Shown here in pieces: positions 1 to 6,714 of a stretch of DNA of 8,119 nt; within the stretch, counting starts at the first letter, position 1; each line of letters starts with the position of its first letter. The stretch lies in assembly GCA_021782195.1 (NCBI GenBank), contig JAJXVI010000083.1:1-8119 (forward strand), in the 5' to 3' direction. The notes under the pieces are model-generated. The model searched no databases. It saw only the letters and a list, made by a program, of their open reading frames with translations, and was not told the DNA's origin. A program made the position numbers and the translations under genes. This DNA is from a bacterium. GTDB taxonomy: Bacteria; Vulcanimicrobiota; Xenobia; RGZZ01.

Positions 1-1235
1 TCGCCCGCACGACCGAGCAGGCTGCCGATCAGCAAGCGCTGGCGTTCTCGTTTGATGGTCGTTCTGCGCCGCCCGTGCGCCAGGCGGCCTGCTATCTGAC
101 CCAGACCACGCTTCGCACGAAGGAGATCGTGCAGGCCAACATTCATCGCTCCCCTATCTTCAACGGCTCCATCGAGAGTCGGGGACCGCGCTACTGTCCG
201 TCGATCGAAGACAAGATCATGCGCTTTCCCGACAAGGACTGCCACCCTGTCTTCCTGGAGCCTGAAGGGTTCGACACGAACGAGGTCTACGTACAGGGCA
301 TGTCGACCAGTCTTCCGCTCGACGTGCAGGTGGATCTCATCCACTCGGTCGTGGGTCTCGAGCGTGCGGAGATCATGCGTCCAGGCTACGCCGTTGAGTA
401 TGACTTTGTGGACCCCCTGCAACTGCTGCACACGCTGGAGCTACGCGCGGTGGAGGGGCTGTTTCTCGCGGGCCAGATCAACGGGACGACCGGGTACGAG
501 GAAGCCGGCGCTCAGGGACTCCTGGCCGGAATCAACGCGGCGAGTCGCGTGCGCGACCTTTCTCCGCTCGTTCTCGGGCGCGCCCAGGCCTATATCGGCG
601 TGCTGATTGATGATCTGGTCACGAAAGGTACGGCCGAGCCCTATCGTATGATGACCTCGCGCGCGGAGTTTCGCCTTACGCTGCGTCAGGACAATGCCGA
701 CGAGCGGCTCACGGAACAGGGACGTTCGCTGGGCCTGATCTCCGACGCCCGCTGGACCGCCTACCAGCACACCCGGCAACTGCTTGCAGGCGCGGAGGCG
801 TGGCTGCGCGGCCGGCGCGCAAAACCTGCCGACTGCGTCGCGTTCGAGGAAGCCGGACTGGCCGTTCCCCCAGGCACCGCTTTCGTGGACGTGTTGCGGC
901 GTCCGCAGGTGGCCTGGTCGGTGCTGTGCGCGGTCGATCCACATGCCCCCACGCTCGACGTCGAAACGGCGCGACGCCTCGAGGTTCGCATCAAGTATGA
1001 CGGTTACATCGACCGTCAACGCCAGCAGGTTGAGCAGTTTCAGCGAATGGAGGAAGCGATGTTGCCCGTGGACGCAGACTATCCGACAATGACGTTCCTG
1101 TCGAACGAGGCGCGCGAGAAACTTGGACGCGTCCGTCCCCGCTCGCTGGGACAGGCCGCCCGCATCAGCGGTGTATCTCCGGCCGACGTGTCGATGCTGA
1201 TGGTCTGGCTCGAACAACGGCGTCGCGTCGGATGA
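1..1235 (+). CDS. mnmG: tRNA uridine-5-carboxymethylaminomethyl modification enzyme MnmG (GidA), 5' truncated by window edge
   Basis: This is the C-terminal 410 residues of MnmG, read from base 3 to a TGA at 1233-1235; the N-terminal Rossmann half lies outside the window. MnmG is the FAD protein that works with MnmE to install the (carboxymethyl)aminomethyl group on wobble U34 of certain tRNAs. Visible hallmarks, in order, are GPRYCPSIEDK (its Cys matches the conserved second-domain cysteine of the family), FLEPEG, STSLP, RPGYAVEYD, the FAD-binding signature GQINGTTGYEEAGAQG, PYRMMTSRAEFRL, RQDNADERLT, and the C-terminal helical domain with SNEAREKLG and SLGQAARISGVSPADV, which in the family contacts MnmE and tRNA. 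No frameshift is seen. An internal GTG at 75 could be mistaken for a start, but homology continues upstream of it. The stop overlaps the rsmG start, so the two genes are almost certainly one operon. Confidence 0.97.
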   Translation, partial: ARTTEQAADQQALAFSFDGRSAPPVRQAACYLTQTTLRTKEIVQANIHRSPIFNGSIESRGPRYCPSIEDKIMRFPDKDCHPVFLEPEGFDTNEVYVQGMSTSLPLDVQVDLIHSVVGLERAEIMRPGYAVEYDFVDPLQLLHTLELRAVEGLFLAGQINGTTGYEEAGAQGLLAGINAASRVRDLSPLVLGRAQAYIGVLIDDLVTKGTAEPYRMMTSRAEFRLTLRQDNADERLTEQGRSLGLISDARWTAYQHTRQLLAGAEAWLRGRRAKPADCVAFEEAGLAVPPGTAFVDVLRRPQVAWSVLCAVDPHAPTLDVETARRLEVRIKYDGYIDRQRQQVEQFQRMEEAMLPVDADYPTMTFLSNEAREKLGRVRPRSLGQAARISGVSPADVSMLMVWLEQRRRVG

Positions 1236-1942
1236 TTGCTCGTCTGAGGAGTGAGGCGCGGGAATTCGGTGTTGCGCTCGACGACGAGGCGTGCAGTCGC
1301 TTCGGCGCGTATCTCGAGCTGCTCCTGGAGGCCTCGCGCCACCAGAATCTCACGGCGCTGCGCACCGCTGAGGCCGTCGTAGACCGTCTGTTTCTCGATG
1401 CGCTCGCCGGGGTTTCGCTGCTCGGTGACGAGTCGGGAGACGTGATCGACGTCGGAAGCGGCGGCGGCATTCCGGGGCTTGTGCTGGCAATTGCTTTTCC
1501 GCACCGTCGCATTGTGCTGCTTGACGCAAACCAGAAGAAAGTGACGTTCCTGCGCGAGGTGGCCTCGAAGCTTGCCCTTGATGCGGTCGAAGTGAGAAAC
1601 GCGCGCGCGGAGGATGTTGCGCGTGATCCTGCTGCGCGTGAACAGTTCGGCGTTGCAACCGCGAAGGCGGTGGCGCATCTACGGGTTCTGGTCGAGTGGC
1701 TGGTTCCCCTGGTGCGTTCGGATGGCCTGGTGCTGTGCTGGAAAGGGCCGGCAGCGCGGACCGAAATCGATGAGGCGACAGCCGCACTGGCCGCGTTGGG
1801 TGCAACCGTCGCGCGCGTGGTTCCCTACCGCCTGCCGGACAGCGAGGAGCGCTTCCTGGTGTGCGTGCGACGAGTCGGGGACGTGGACGTGCGCTGGCCG
1901 CGCCGCGCGGGGATGGCGCTCAAGCGCCCGCTCATCACGTAG
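1232..1942 (+). CDS. rsmG: 16S rRNA (guanine527-N7)-methyltransferase RsmG (GidB)
   Basis: A complete 236-residue protein of normal family length. RsmG uses S-adenosylmethionine to methylate N7 of G527 in the 530 loop of 16S rRNA. The early QNLTA motif (38-42) is typical of the family. The AdoMet-binding loop is VIDVGSGGGIPG (71-82), followed by LLDANQKKVTFL (96-107) with the ribose-binding acidic residue, RAEDVA (125-130), TAKAVAHL (143-150), and the family C-terminal signature PRRAG...KRPL (223-234). The ATG start lies inside the ATGA overlap with the mnmG stop. No strong Shine-Dalgarno sequence precedes it, so translation is probably coupled to mnmG. The TAG stop (1940-1942) overlaps the 3' end of the convergent helicase gene by 8 bases. 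Confidence 0.96.
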   Translation: MIARLRSEAREFGVALDDEACSRFGAYLELLLEASRHQNLTALRTAEAVVDRLFLDALAGVSLLGDESGDVIDVGSGGGIPGLVLAIAFPHRRIVLLDANQKKVTFLREVASKLALDAVEVRNARAEDVARDPAAREQFGVATAKAVAHLRVLVEWLVPLVRSDGLVLCWKGPAARTEIDEATAALAALGATVARVVPYRLPDSEERFLVCVRRVGDVDVRWPRRAGMALKRPLIT

Positions 1943-4406
1943 ATTCGTGGAAGACCTCGTCTTCTTCGAGGAGCTCCTCCAGGACCTCGATCATGTCGAG
2001 CGGTTCACTCCGTTCGAGCTTCTCTCGCGTCTCTTCATCGACGCGGTGTGAGAGGAACTCGTCGCGCACCTCGTCGCGTGACAGGAGGCGTTCTACTTCA
2101 AGACAGACCTGCACCGTAGCCTGGGGCACCTCGGGTGCGTGCGCGATCTGGCGCGCAATGTCGACGGTTCGTCGTAGACAGCGGATGAGGTCGCCCTCGT
2201 CAAAGCCGATGTGCTCACGCATGGTCTCCCAGTCCACGTCGCCGCGTGCCCAGATCTGGGTGAGCCCTGCGTAGACAGGGTTGACCACGACGGGAATGTC
2301 GACCTCGTGCGCGCGCTGAAGGTGGTCTACCACGCGGGCGGTCTTCACGACTTCACGCAGGGCGTCGCTGGCTGCGTTCCCGGGCGCAGTCCCCAGAAAC
2401 TCGGTGCGTCGAGTCTCTTCCGTCACAATGGATGTCAGCACCGCCGCGGCGTCCTCCGGGTGCAGGGCATCGAGAATGCCGCCTCGTGCGACCTCCGCGA
2501 CCAGGAATACATTGGTCGCGCGGAGGGCGGCTGCCATGCGACCCGCGGCCGTGGGAACCGTGTCACGAAGGTAGTCGGCTTCCTGGAGCACGCTCACCAG
2601 ATGCGTGAACTGGTTCCAGTACGGTGTGCTGATTCGCTTTGCGCGTCGCCGGGCCTCGGCGTACCGGTTCCGCGTGCGGTGCAGTTTCTGGTCCTGATGG
2701 CTGCACTCGTCCATGACCGCGCAGTTGTAGCACGGCATCTGGTGGGCAGCGTCGAGCAGGTCGCGGGCGTTGTCTTGCAGGGCGCGGGCAGCCTCGAGCA
2801 CCTGCGCATCACGCGTGCGGCTGCCGTGGATGTCCTTCGCTTGACGTCGCAGGGAGCGCACCTGGTCGTAGAGCGCCTGGTATCGGAGAAGGTCTCCCGG
2901 TTCGTCCGGACACAGTGGATGTTCAAGTCGCTCGATTTCTGCGGCCATTGCCGAGAGTTCATCGGTCACGCCGGCGCTGTGTTTGCCTGCCACGAACTGG
3001 CCAAACGACTTCTCGAGGAGGGCGCGACATTCGTCAATGCGATGACGTTGCAGGAGGTTGAGGACCATTCCGTAGCTCGGTGTGAACTGGCTCACCAGCG
3101 GGTCGGCGCTTGCGCGTGCCAGGCGTGAGGCTTCTTCGACCGTTTCGCGGGGGTGCGAGAGCACCACGACGTTGCCGACCGAGTCCATCCCGCGGCGCCC
3201 GGCACGCCCTGACATCTGCAGGAACTCGCTTGCAGTCAGCGTGCGATGGCCTTCGTCGGTGCGCTTGCTGATGGCGGAAATGACCGTCGTACGAGCGGGC
3301 ATGTTGATGCCGGCAGCGAGTGTCTCCGTGGCGAAAACGACCTTGACGAGGCCGCGATTGAAGAGTCGTTCGACCAGATTCTTCCAGGAAGGGAGCAGGC
3401 CCGCGTGATGTGCGGCAACCCCGGAGTACAGCGCATTCAGGTGCGGGTGGGACGACAACGCCGCATTTTCCGCCAGGGCCTCGGCGATGGCGTCGTGCAG
3501 TTCCTGCTCTTCTCGCGAGGTCAGGTAGAGCGTCTTGCTGGCGTGCTGAAGCGCTTCTTCACACCCTTTGCGTGAAAACACGAAGAAAATGGCCGGCAGC
3601 ATGTCGCGGTTTTCAAGGGTCTTGCAGACATCGGACGTGTGGGGGCGGTCCGGACCGCGTTCCCGCCGCCGGCGGTCACCGGCCAGGCGTGGGCCGCGTT
3701 CGGCGTGCGCACCCTCCGTCTTGTGTCGAAGTGCGGGATTGAGTGTCTTCTCCGGCGTCAGCAATCGGTGCATGTGGGCGTCGAGGTAGAACCAGAAATT
3801 GAGCGGGACGGGACGATGCGTGCTCACCCAGAGGTCAGTCGGGCCGTGGACGTGCGCCATCCAGTCGCGCAGCTCATCGGCATTGGCGACCGTGGCGGAA
3901 AGGGCCACCAGCTGCACCTCGCGTGGCGCGTAGATGACCGACTCTTCCCAGACGGTGCCTCGTTCCACGTCGTTCATGAAGTGGCACTCGTCGAGGATCA
4001 CGTAGCGGACGTCGCGCAGGTTTCGACTGACTTCCCCCAGCGACGTTCCGTACAGCATGTTGCGAAAGACCTCGGTCGTCATGACGACAACGGGTGCGTC
4101 GCGCAGAATCGAGATGTCTCCGGTCAGCAGGCCCACGTTCTCGGCGCCGAGGGCAGCACGGAAGTCGAAGAACTTCTGATTGCTGAGTGCTTTCAGCGGC
4201 GTGGTGTAGAAGCAGCGGTGACCGGCCGCAAGTGCGCGGCGCGTGGCGTATTCGGCAACCACCGTCTTGCCTGCCCCTGTCGGAGCACAGACGATCACAC
4301 CGTGGCCGGCCTCGATTGACTCGATGGCGTTTTGCTGGAATGAATCGAGCGGAAACGGAAACAGGTCGCGAAGGGGAGGGAGGGTGGCGCGTGGCGGGTT
4401 AGTCAC
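1935..4406 (-). CDS. DExH-box Ski2/Mtr4-like RNA helicase, HelY type, with C-terminal DSHCT domain
   Basis: An 823-residue superfamily 2 helicase of the Ski2/Mtr4 group, closest in layout to bacterial HelY. FPLDSFQQNAI (18-28) is the Q-like region; APTGAGKT (41-48) is Walker A; DECH (139-142) replaces the more usual DEVH/DEIH; LSAT (169-172) is motif III; QMSGRAGRRG (397-406) is motif VI. A basic linker, about 225-262 and containing GDRRRRERG, joins the two RecA domains, as I recall for mycobacterial HelY. C559, C562, C568 and H570 form CX2CX5CXH, a possible metal site. Residues about 615-760 match DSHCT, including FDEGDLIRCLRR and DIARQI. The tail is acidic (EVLEELLEEDE). The start is a GTG with only a weak GAAGAA upstream; the Q-like region only 18 residues in supports it. 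Mtr4/Ski2 proteins unwind RNA for decay; the substrate here is unknown. The gene lies antisense within an otherwise plus-strand cluster. Confidence 0.9.
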   Translation of the reverse strand: MTNPPRATLPPLRDLFPFPLDSFQQNAIESIEAGHGVIVCAPTGAGKTVVAEYATRRALAAGHRCFYTTPLKALSNQKFFDFRAALGAENVGLLTGDISILRDAPVVVMTTEVFRNMLYGTSLGEVSRNLRDVRYVILDECHFMNDVERGTVWEESVIYAPREVQLVALSATVANADELRDWMAHVHGPTDLWVSTHRPVPLNFWFYLDAHMHRLLTPEKTLNPALRHKTEGAHAERGPRLAGDRRRRERGPDRPHTSDVCKTLENRDMLPAIFFVFSRKGCEEALQHASKTLYLTSREEQELHDAIAEALAENAALSSHPHLNALYSGVAAHHAGLLPSWKNLVERLFNRGLVKVVFATETLAAGINMPARTTVISAISKRTDEGHRTLTASEFLQMSGRAGRRGMDSVGNVVVLSHPRETVEEASRLARASADPLVSQFTPSYGMVLNLLQRHRIDECRALLEKSFGQFVAGKHSAGVTDELSAMAAEIERLEHPLCPDEPGDLLRYQALYDQVRSLRRQAKDIHGSRTRDAQVLEAARALQDNARDLLDAAHQMPCYNCAVMDECSHQDQKLHRTRNRYAEARRRAKRISTPYWNQFTHLVSVLQEADYLRDTVPTAAGRMAAALRATNVFLVAEVARGGILDALHPEDAAAVLTSIVTEETRRTEFLGTAPGNAASDALREVVKTARVVDHLQRAHEVDIPVVVNPVYAGLTQIWARGDVDWETMREHIGFDEGDLIRCLRRTVDIARQIAHAPEVPQATVQVCLEVERLLSRDEVRDEFLSHRVDEETREKLERSEPLDMIEVLEELLEEDEVFHEST

Positions 4407-4464
4407 GGTTGGTTCTTCGAAGGCGCAAGAGTCCTTCCCTGTATTGTCGGCAGTTTCTGCGCAA

Positions 4465-4540
4465 ACCTGGCGCGGAAGCCTGGCGGGGAAGCCTGGCGGG
4501 GAGGTCTGGCGGGGAAGGCCCGCGGAAGGCCCGCGGGGAA
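4465..4540. repeat. 13-bp GC-rich tandem repeat array, about six units
   Basis: Six consecutive units follow the pattern GCCTGGCGGGGAA: 4465-4477, 4478-4490, 4491-4503, 4504-4516, 4517-4527 (2 bases shorter) and 4528-4540. Units 2 to 4 differ from each other by one or two bases. The last two share a variant core, GGCCCGCGG, suggesting stepwise duplication with divergence. The array lies in the non-coding spacer between the divergent helicase (start 4406) and zinc-ribbon gene (start 4629). Its length is not a multiple of three and it contains no plausible gene. It could be a passive minisatellite or a repeated protein-binding site. Confidence 0.85.
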
Positions 4541-4615
4541 ACCTTTCGAGAGGCGTGCGGACGCAGCGTGCCGATGTCGGCGGAAGCGGCGGACCGGCGA
4601 CCGGAGAATCGATGC

Positions 4616-4621
4616 AGGAGG
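4616..4621 (+). promoter_or_regulatory. Shine-Dalgarno for the zinc-ribbon gene
   Basis: AGGAGG lies 7 bases before the ATG at 4629. This is a near-ideal ribosome binding site. It is the main argument that the short downstream frame is a real gene and that ATG 4629 is its start; the out-of-frame ATG at 4612 lies upstream of it and is not used. Confidence 0.85.
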
Positions 4622-4628
4622 ACGAGCG

Positions 4629-4820
4629 ATGGCGGTTCCAATCGGACGTATCCAGCCTGTGAAGTCGGTGGCGTGTCCAAAGTGCCAGGTGGTGTTGTCG
4701 GAGAATGCCCTGCTGCTTGCACTGCAGGGGAAAGCGGTGCGTTGCGCGCGATGCCGCATGGAAATCCGCCTCTCGGAAGAGACGCGGGAACTCATCCGCA
4801 AGAGTCGTGCGCGTTCTTGA
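4629..4820 (+). CDS. small zinc-ribbon protein (CPxC...CxxC), function unknown
   Basis: A 63-residue basic protein with two cysteine pairs, CPKC (C16, C19) and CARC (C39, C42), spaced CX2C-X19-CX2C with VRC leading the second pair. This pattern resembles the MJ0042-type zinc-finger/zinc-ribbon domain often found at the N-terminus of larger proteins or as free-standing short proteins. Four cysteines would bind one zinc ion. The part after the ribbon, EETRELIRKSRARS, is a short basic helix. No signal peptide or membrane segment is visible, so it is probably cytoplasmic. The strong ribosome binding site supports expression. It lies 174 bases upstream of parA on the same strand and may share its transcript. 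Nucleic-acid binding is a guess from charge and fold only; I do not recognise a named family member. Confidence 0.8.
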   Translation: MAVPIGRIQPVKSVACPKCQVVLSENALLLALQGKAVRCARCRMEIRLSEETRELIRKSRARS

Positions 4821-4840
4821 CCGTCAGGGCTGTCAGGAAC
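4813..4840 (+). terminator. hairpin across the zinc-ribbon stop codon, possible weak terminator or attenuator
   Basis: GTTCTTGAC (4813-4821) can pair with GTCAGGAAC (4832-4840), giving a 9-bp stem with one G-U pair and a 10-base loop. It spans the TGA at 4818-4820. No T-run follows (the next bases are AGCGGGCGGGG), so it is not a classical intrinsic terminator. It could stabilise the mRNA end or partially separate this gene from parA. Confidence 0.3.
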
Positions 4841-4994
4841 AGCGGGCGGGGAGGAAGAATATTCAATAGCGCGAATCACCTTGAGCCAGAATAGTTCTCG
4901 CACCGTAGCTTGACCCAGGCCGGTCGACAAAGCGAGTCACGAGGATGCCTGCTGCGACCGCGGGAACGCGCTGGCCAGACGGAGGTGTCACCCC
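4841..4994 (+). promoter_or_regulatory. parA leader region, promoter likely but not resolved
   Basis: This non-coding leader precedes parA. An AT-rich patch (GAATATTCAATAG, 4858-4870) stands out from the surrounding GC-rich DNA. A second candidate is TTGAGC (4881-4886) followed 19 bases later by TAGCTT (4906-4911), a poor match with loose spacing. Either could belong to a parA promoter. I see no riboswitch-like fold and no canonical parS palindrome. Confidence 0.3.
4981..4987 (+). promoter_or_regulatory. Shine-Dalgarno for parA
   Basis: GGAGGTG, a full-length match to the 16S anti-Shine-Dalgarno, lies 7 bases before the ATG at 4995. It fixes the parA start, which also places the Walker A lysine at the usual distance from the N-terminus. 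Confidence 0.9.
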
Positions 4995-5879
4995 ATGGGG
5001 CGAATCCTTGCAATTGCGAATCAAAAAGGCGGAGTCGGCAAGAGTACGACGGCGGTCAATCTCTCCAGCGCTCTGGCCGAAGCCGGGCGGCGCGTGCTGG
5101 TGGTCGATGTGGATCCCCAGGGCAACACCACCAGCGGTCTTGGTATCGACAAGTCCGCGCTCGAGCGATGCATCTACGACGTACTGCTTGATACGTGCCA
5201 GATGGAGGCGGTTCTCGTTCCCACCGAGAACCCCAACCTGTCGCTGGCGCCGGCCACACTGCGCCTCGCAGGCGCGGAGATCGAGCTGGTCTCGGCAATT
5301 TCCCGAGAATCCAGGCTGGCTCGGGCCCTGGCACCGATGCGCAAGCGGTTTGACGACATCCTGCTTGACTGTCCGCCGTCTCTGGGGCTCTTGACCGTGA
5401 ACAGCATGACTTCCGCGGACGGCGTTCTCATTCCCATCCAGTGCGAATTCTACGCGCTGGAAGGGCTCACGCAACTTCTCGACGTGGTTGCGCTCGTTGG
5501 GCGCCACCTGAACCCATCCCTCGCCGTGGAAGGTGTGGTCCTGACCATGGTCGACGGTCGCCTCAACCTGACCAACCAGGTCGCTGACGAGGTGCGACAG
5601 CATTTTGGTGATCGCGTCTACCGCACCGCGATTCCACGAAACGTCAAGCTCAGTGAGGCCCCCTCTTTTGGTCGGTCGGTGCTGGCGTATGAGCCTCGTT
5701 CCCGCGGTGCCGAGGCCTATCGAGAACTTGCAAAGGAAGTGATCGCACGTGAACAAGGCAACTCCTCGGAAGGTTCTCGGTCGCGGCCTGTCCTCGTTGA
5801 TTCCGCTGGGTCCACGCGGAGAGGCGAGCGAGAGCGACTTTTCGCCGAACAACGGCGTGCACAATCTTCCGGTCGATAG
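4995..5879 (+). CDS. parA: chromosome partitioning ATPase ParA (Soj) with out-of-frame C-terminal extension
   Basis: A 294-residue chromosomal ParA/Soj. Family members bind ATP, dimerise on nucleoid DNA, and are released when ParB stimulates hydrolysis, which moves replicated origins. The deviant Walker A motif is KGGVGKST (11-18), with signature lysine K11 and K16. The A' motif is DVDPQGN (38-44), Walker B is DDILLDCPPS (120-129), and the late conserved segment is IPRNVKLSEAPSFGRSV (213-229). Chromosomal ParA proteins usually end soon after the ELAKEV helix (here 244-249), at about 250-265 residues. This one runs on for about 40 more, a tail rich in Ser, Arg and Glu. From residue 252 onward the tail is encoded in DNA that also encodes the ParB N-terminus in another frame. 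The tail may be a real extension or simply a lost stop codon. The gene heads a likely parA-parB-dnaX transcript. Confidence 0.96.
   Translation: MGRILAIANQKGGVGKSTTAVNLSSALAEAGRRVLVVDVDPQGNTTSGLGIDKSALERCIYDVLLDTCQMEAVLVPTENPNLSLAPATLRLAGAEIELVSAISRESRLARALAPMRKRFDDILLDCPPSLGLLTVNSMTSADGVLIPIQCEFYALEGLTQLLDVVALVGRHLNPSLAVEGVVLTMVDGRLNLTNQVADEVRQHFGDRVYRTAIPRNVKLSEAPSFGRSVLAYEPRSRGAEAYRELAKEVIAREQGNSSEGSRSRPVLVDSAGSTRRGERERLFAEQRRAQSSGR
5732..5739 (+). promoter_or_regulatory. Shine-Dalgarno for parB inside parA
   Basis: AAAGGAAG ends 9 bases before the GTG at 5749 and lies within the parA codons for the AKEV helix. It supports the GTG as the ParB start and allows coupled translation with parA. 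Confidence 0.65.
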
Positions 5880-6678
5880 GATCGCTCCGAACCCTCTTCA
5901 GCCCCGGCGCCAGTTTGACGAAGAGAAACTGGCGGAACTTGCCGCCTCGATTCGTGAGCACGGCGTACTGCAGCCCGTGATCGTCAGTCGCGCCGGTCAG
6001 GACTACCACCTTGTGGTTGGTGAGCGACGATGGCGCGCCTCACAGGCGGCGGGCCTGACAGAGATCCCTGCCCTCGTGCGTGAGTTTGCGGAGGCCGAAG
6101 GGCTTGAAGTGGCCCTCATCGAGAACATCCAGCGCCAGGATCTCAATCCGCTCGAGGAAGCGATTGCCTATCAGTTTCTGATGCGCGAGCACGGTCTGCG
6201 CCAGGACGACGTGGCGGATCGTGTCGGGAAGAGCCGCTCGGCAATTGCCAATACGGTGCGCCTGCTGAACCTGCCGGTTCCCATTCAACAGGATCTCGAG
6301 ACGGGTGAGATCTCCGCCGGTCACGCGCGCGCCATTCTCGCGCTTGACGATGCGGGCACGCAACTCGGCGTCTGGCGGCGAGTGAAGACCCACGGCCTGT
6401 CTGTGCGTCAGACCGAGGCCTGCGTTCGCCACATCATCGAGGAGTCGGCCCGCGCGGGAGCGCGCAAGTCGAAACGACTGGCCCCGGAGTGGATTGACAT
6501 CCAGGAGAATCTGCAGCGTCATCTGTCTGCCCAGGTGAAGATCAGACCACGTTCACGTGCAGCCGGCAAGATAGAGATTCACTACAGTTCACCCGAGGAA
6601 CTTGACCGACTGATCCACAATTTGATGACACGCGGACCTTCAAACCGGCGCAATCGCCTCAGCGACGACCTGCTGTAA
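5749..6678 (+). CDS. parB: chromosome partitioning protein ParB (Spo0J), CTP-dependent DNA clamp
   Basis: A complete 309-residue ParB. Family members load at parS sites, spread as a CTP-gated clamp, and stimulate ParA. The N-terminus carries the conserved LGRGLSSLIP (10-19), whose arginine region in homologues triggers ParA ATPase. PVDRIAPNPLQPRRQFD (41-57) opens the ParB/Srx fold. The CTP-binding motifs GERRWRA (91-97) and ENIQRQDLNP (125-134) are intact. The parS-binding helix-turn-helix is about 150-175 (LRQDDVADRVGKSRSAIANT), and about 246-290 is the dimerisation domain. The GTG start gives the LGRGL motif its normal position close to the N-terminus and has an internal ribosome binding site. 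The first 131 bases overlap the end of parA. dnaX follows after 36 bases. Confidence 0.96.
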   Translation: MNKATPRKVLGRGLSSLIPLGPRGEASESDFSPNNGVHNLPVDRIAPNPLQPRRQFDEEKLAELAASIREHGVLQPVIVSRAGQDYHLVVGERRWRASQAAGLTEIPALVREFAEAEGLEVALIENIQRQDLNPLEEAIAYQFLMREHGLRQDDVADRVGKSRSAIANTVRLLNLPVPIQQDLETGEISAGHARAILALDDAGTQLGVWRRVKTHGLSVRQTEACVRHIIEESARAGARKSKRLAPEWIDIQENLQRHLSAQVKIRPRSRAAGKIEIHYSSPEELDRLIHNLMTRGPSNRRNRLSDDLL

Positions 6679-6702
6679 GCAGCAGAGGCAGTCCGCGATA
6701 CG

Positions 6703-6707
6703 AAGGG
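6703..6707 (+). promoter_or_regulatory. Shine-Dalgarno for dnaX
   Basis: AAGGG lies 7 bases before the ATG at 6715, in the 36-base gap after parB. No terminator-like hairpin with a T-run is seen in this gap, so read-through from parB is likely. Confidence 0.65.
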
Positions 6708-6714
6708 TCCTGTC

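Larger units (their letters stand above)
4407..4628. other. divergent intergenic spacer holding both start regions
   Basis: This 222-bp spacer separates the helicase gene on the minus strand from the zinc-ribbon gene on the plus strand, so promoters for both should lie here. I see no convincing -35/-10 pair. The most AT-rich spot, TGTATTGT at 4440-4447, reads ACAATACA on the minus strand and could be a weak -10 for the helicase, but no matching -35 is found at normal spacing. The centre is occupied by the 13-bp repeat array. Open frames crossing the spacer show no family resemblance and change their repeat phase, so I call no gene here. Confidence 0.5.

Noticed and set aside
75..77. GTG at 75 as the mnmG start
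   Set aside because: The frame is open to the window edge and MnmG homology requires a long N-terminal FAD domain upstream; the gene is cut by the window, not short.
1968..1979. Perfect palindrome GAGGAGCTCCTC, with a nearby GAAGAC-CTC-GTCTTC hairpin (1950-1964), as a terminator for rsmG
   Set aside because: No T-run follows on either strand, and the palindrome is explained by Glu/Leu codons of the helicase's acidic tail.
2211..3128. Plus-strand 305-residue frame opposite the helicase
   Set aside because: It is a complementary-strand shadow of the helicase, whose frame contains all expected motifs.
4409..4894. Plus-strand 161-residue frame running through the repeat spacer and over the zinc-ribbon gene
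   Set aside because: Its composition is low-complexity Arg/Gly/Ser and it overlaps the zinc-ribbon gene in another frame; the latter has the ribosome binding site and paired cysteines.
5741..5756. CACGTG core at the parB start as a parS site
   Set aside because: The flanking arms match the parS consensus poorly, especially the left arm, and the bases are explained by the ParA/ParB codons.
4863..5864. Long minus-strand frame (333 residues) opposite parA
   Set aside because: It is a shadow of the strongly conserved parA frame in GC-rich DNA; its translation shows no recognisable motifs.
6613..6622. TGATCCACA near the parB end as a DnaA box
   Set aside because: It is a single one-mismatch site inside coding sequence with no cluster or AT-rich unwinding region nearby, so there is no support for an origin.
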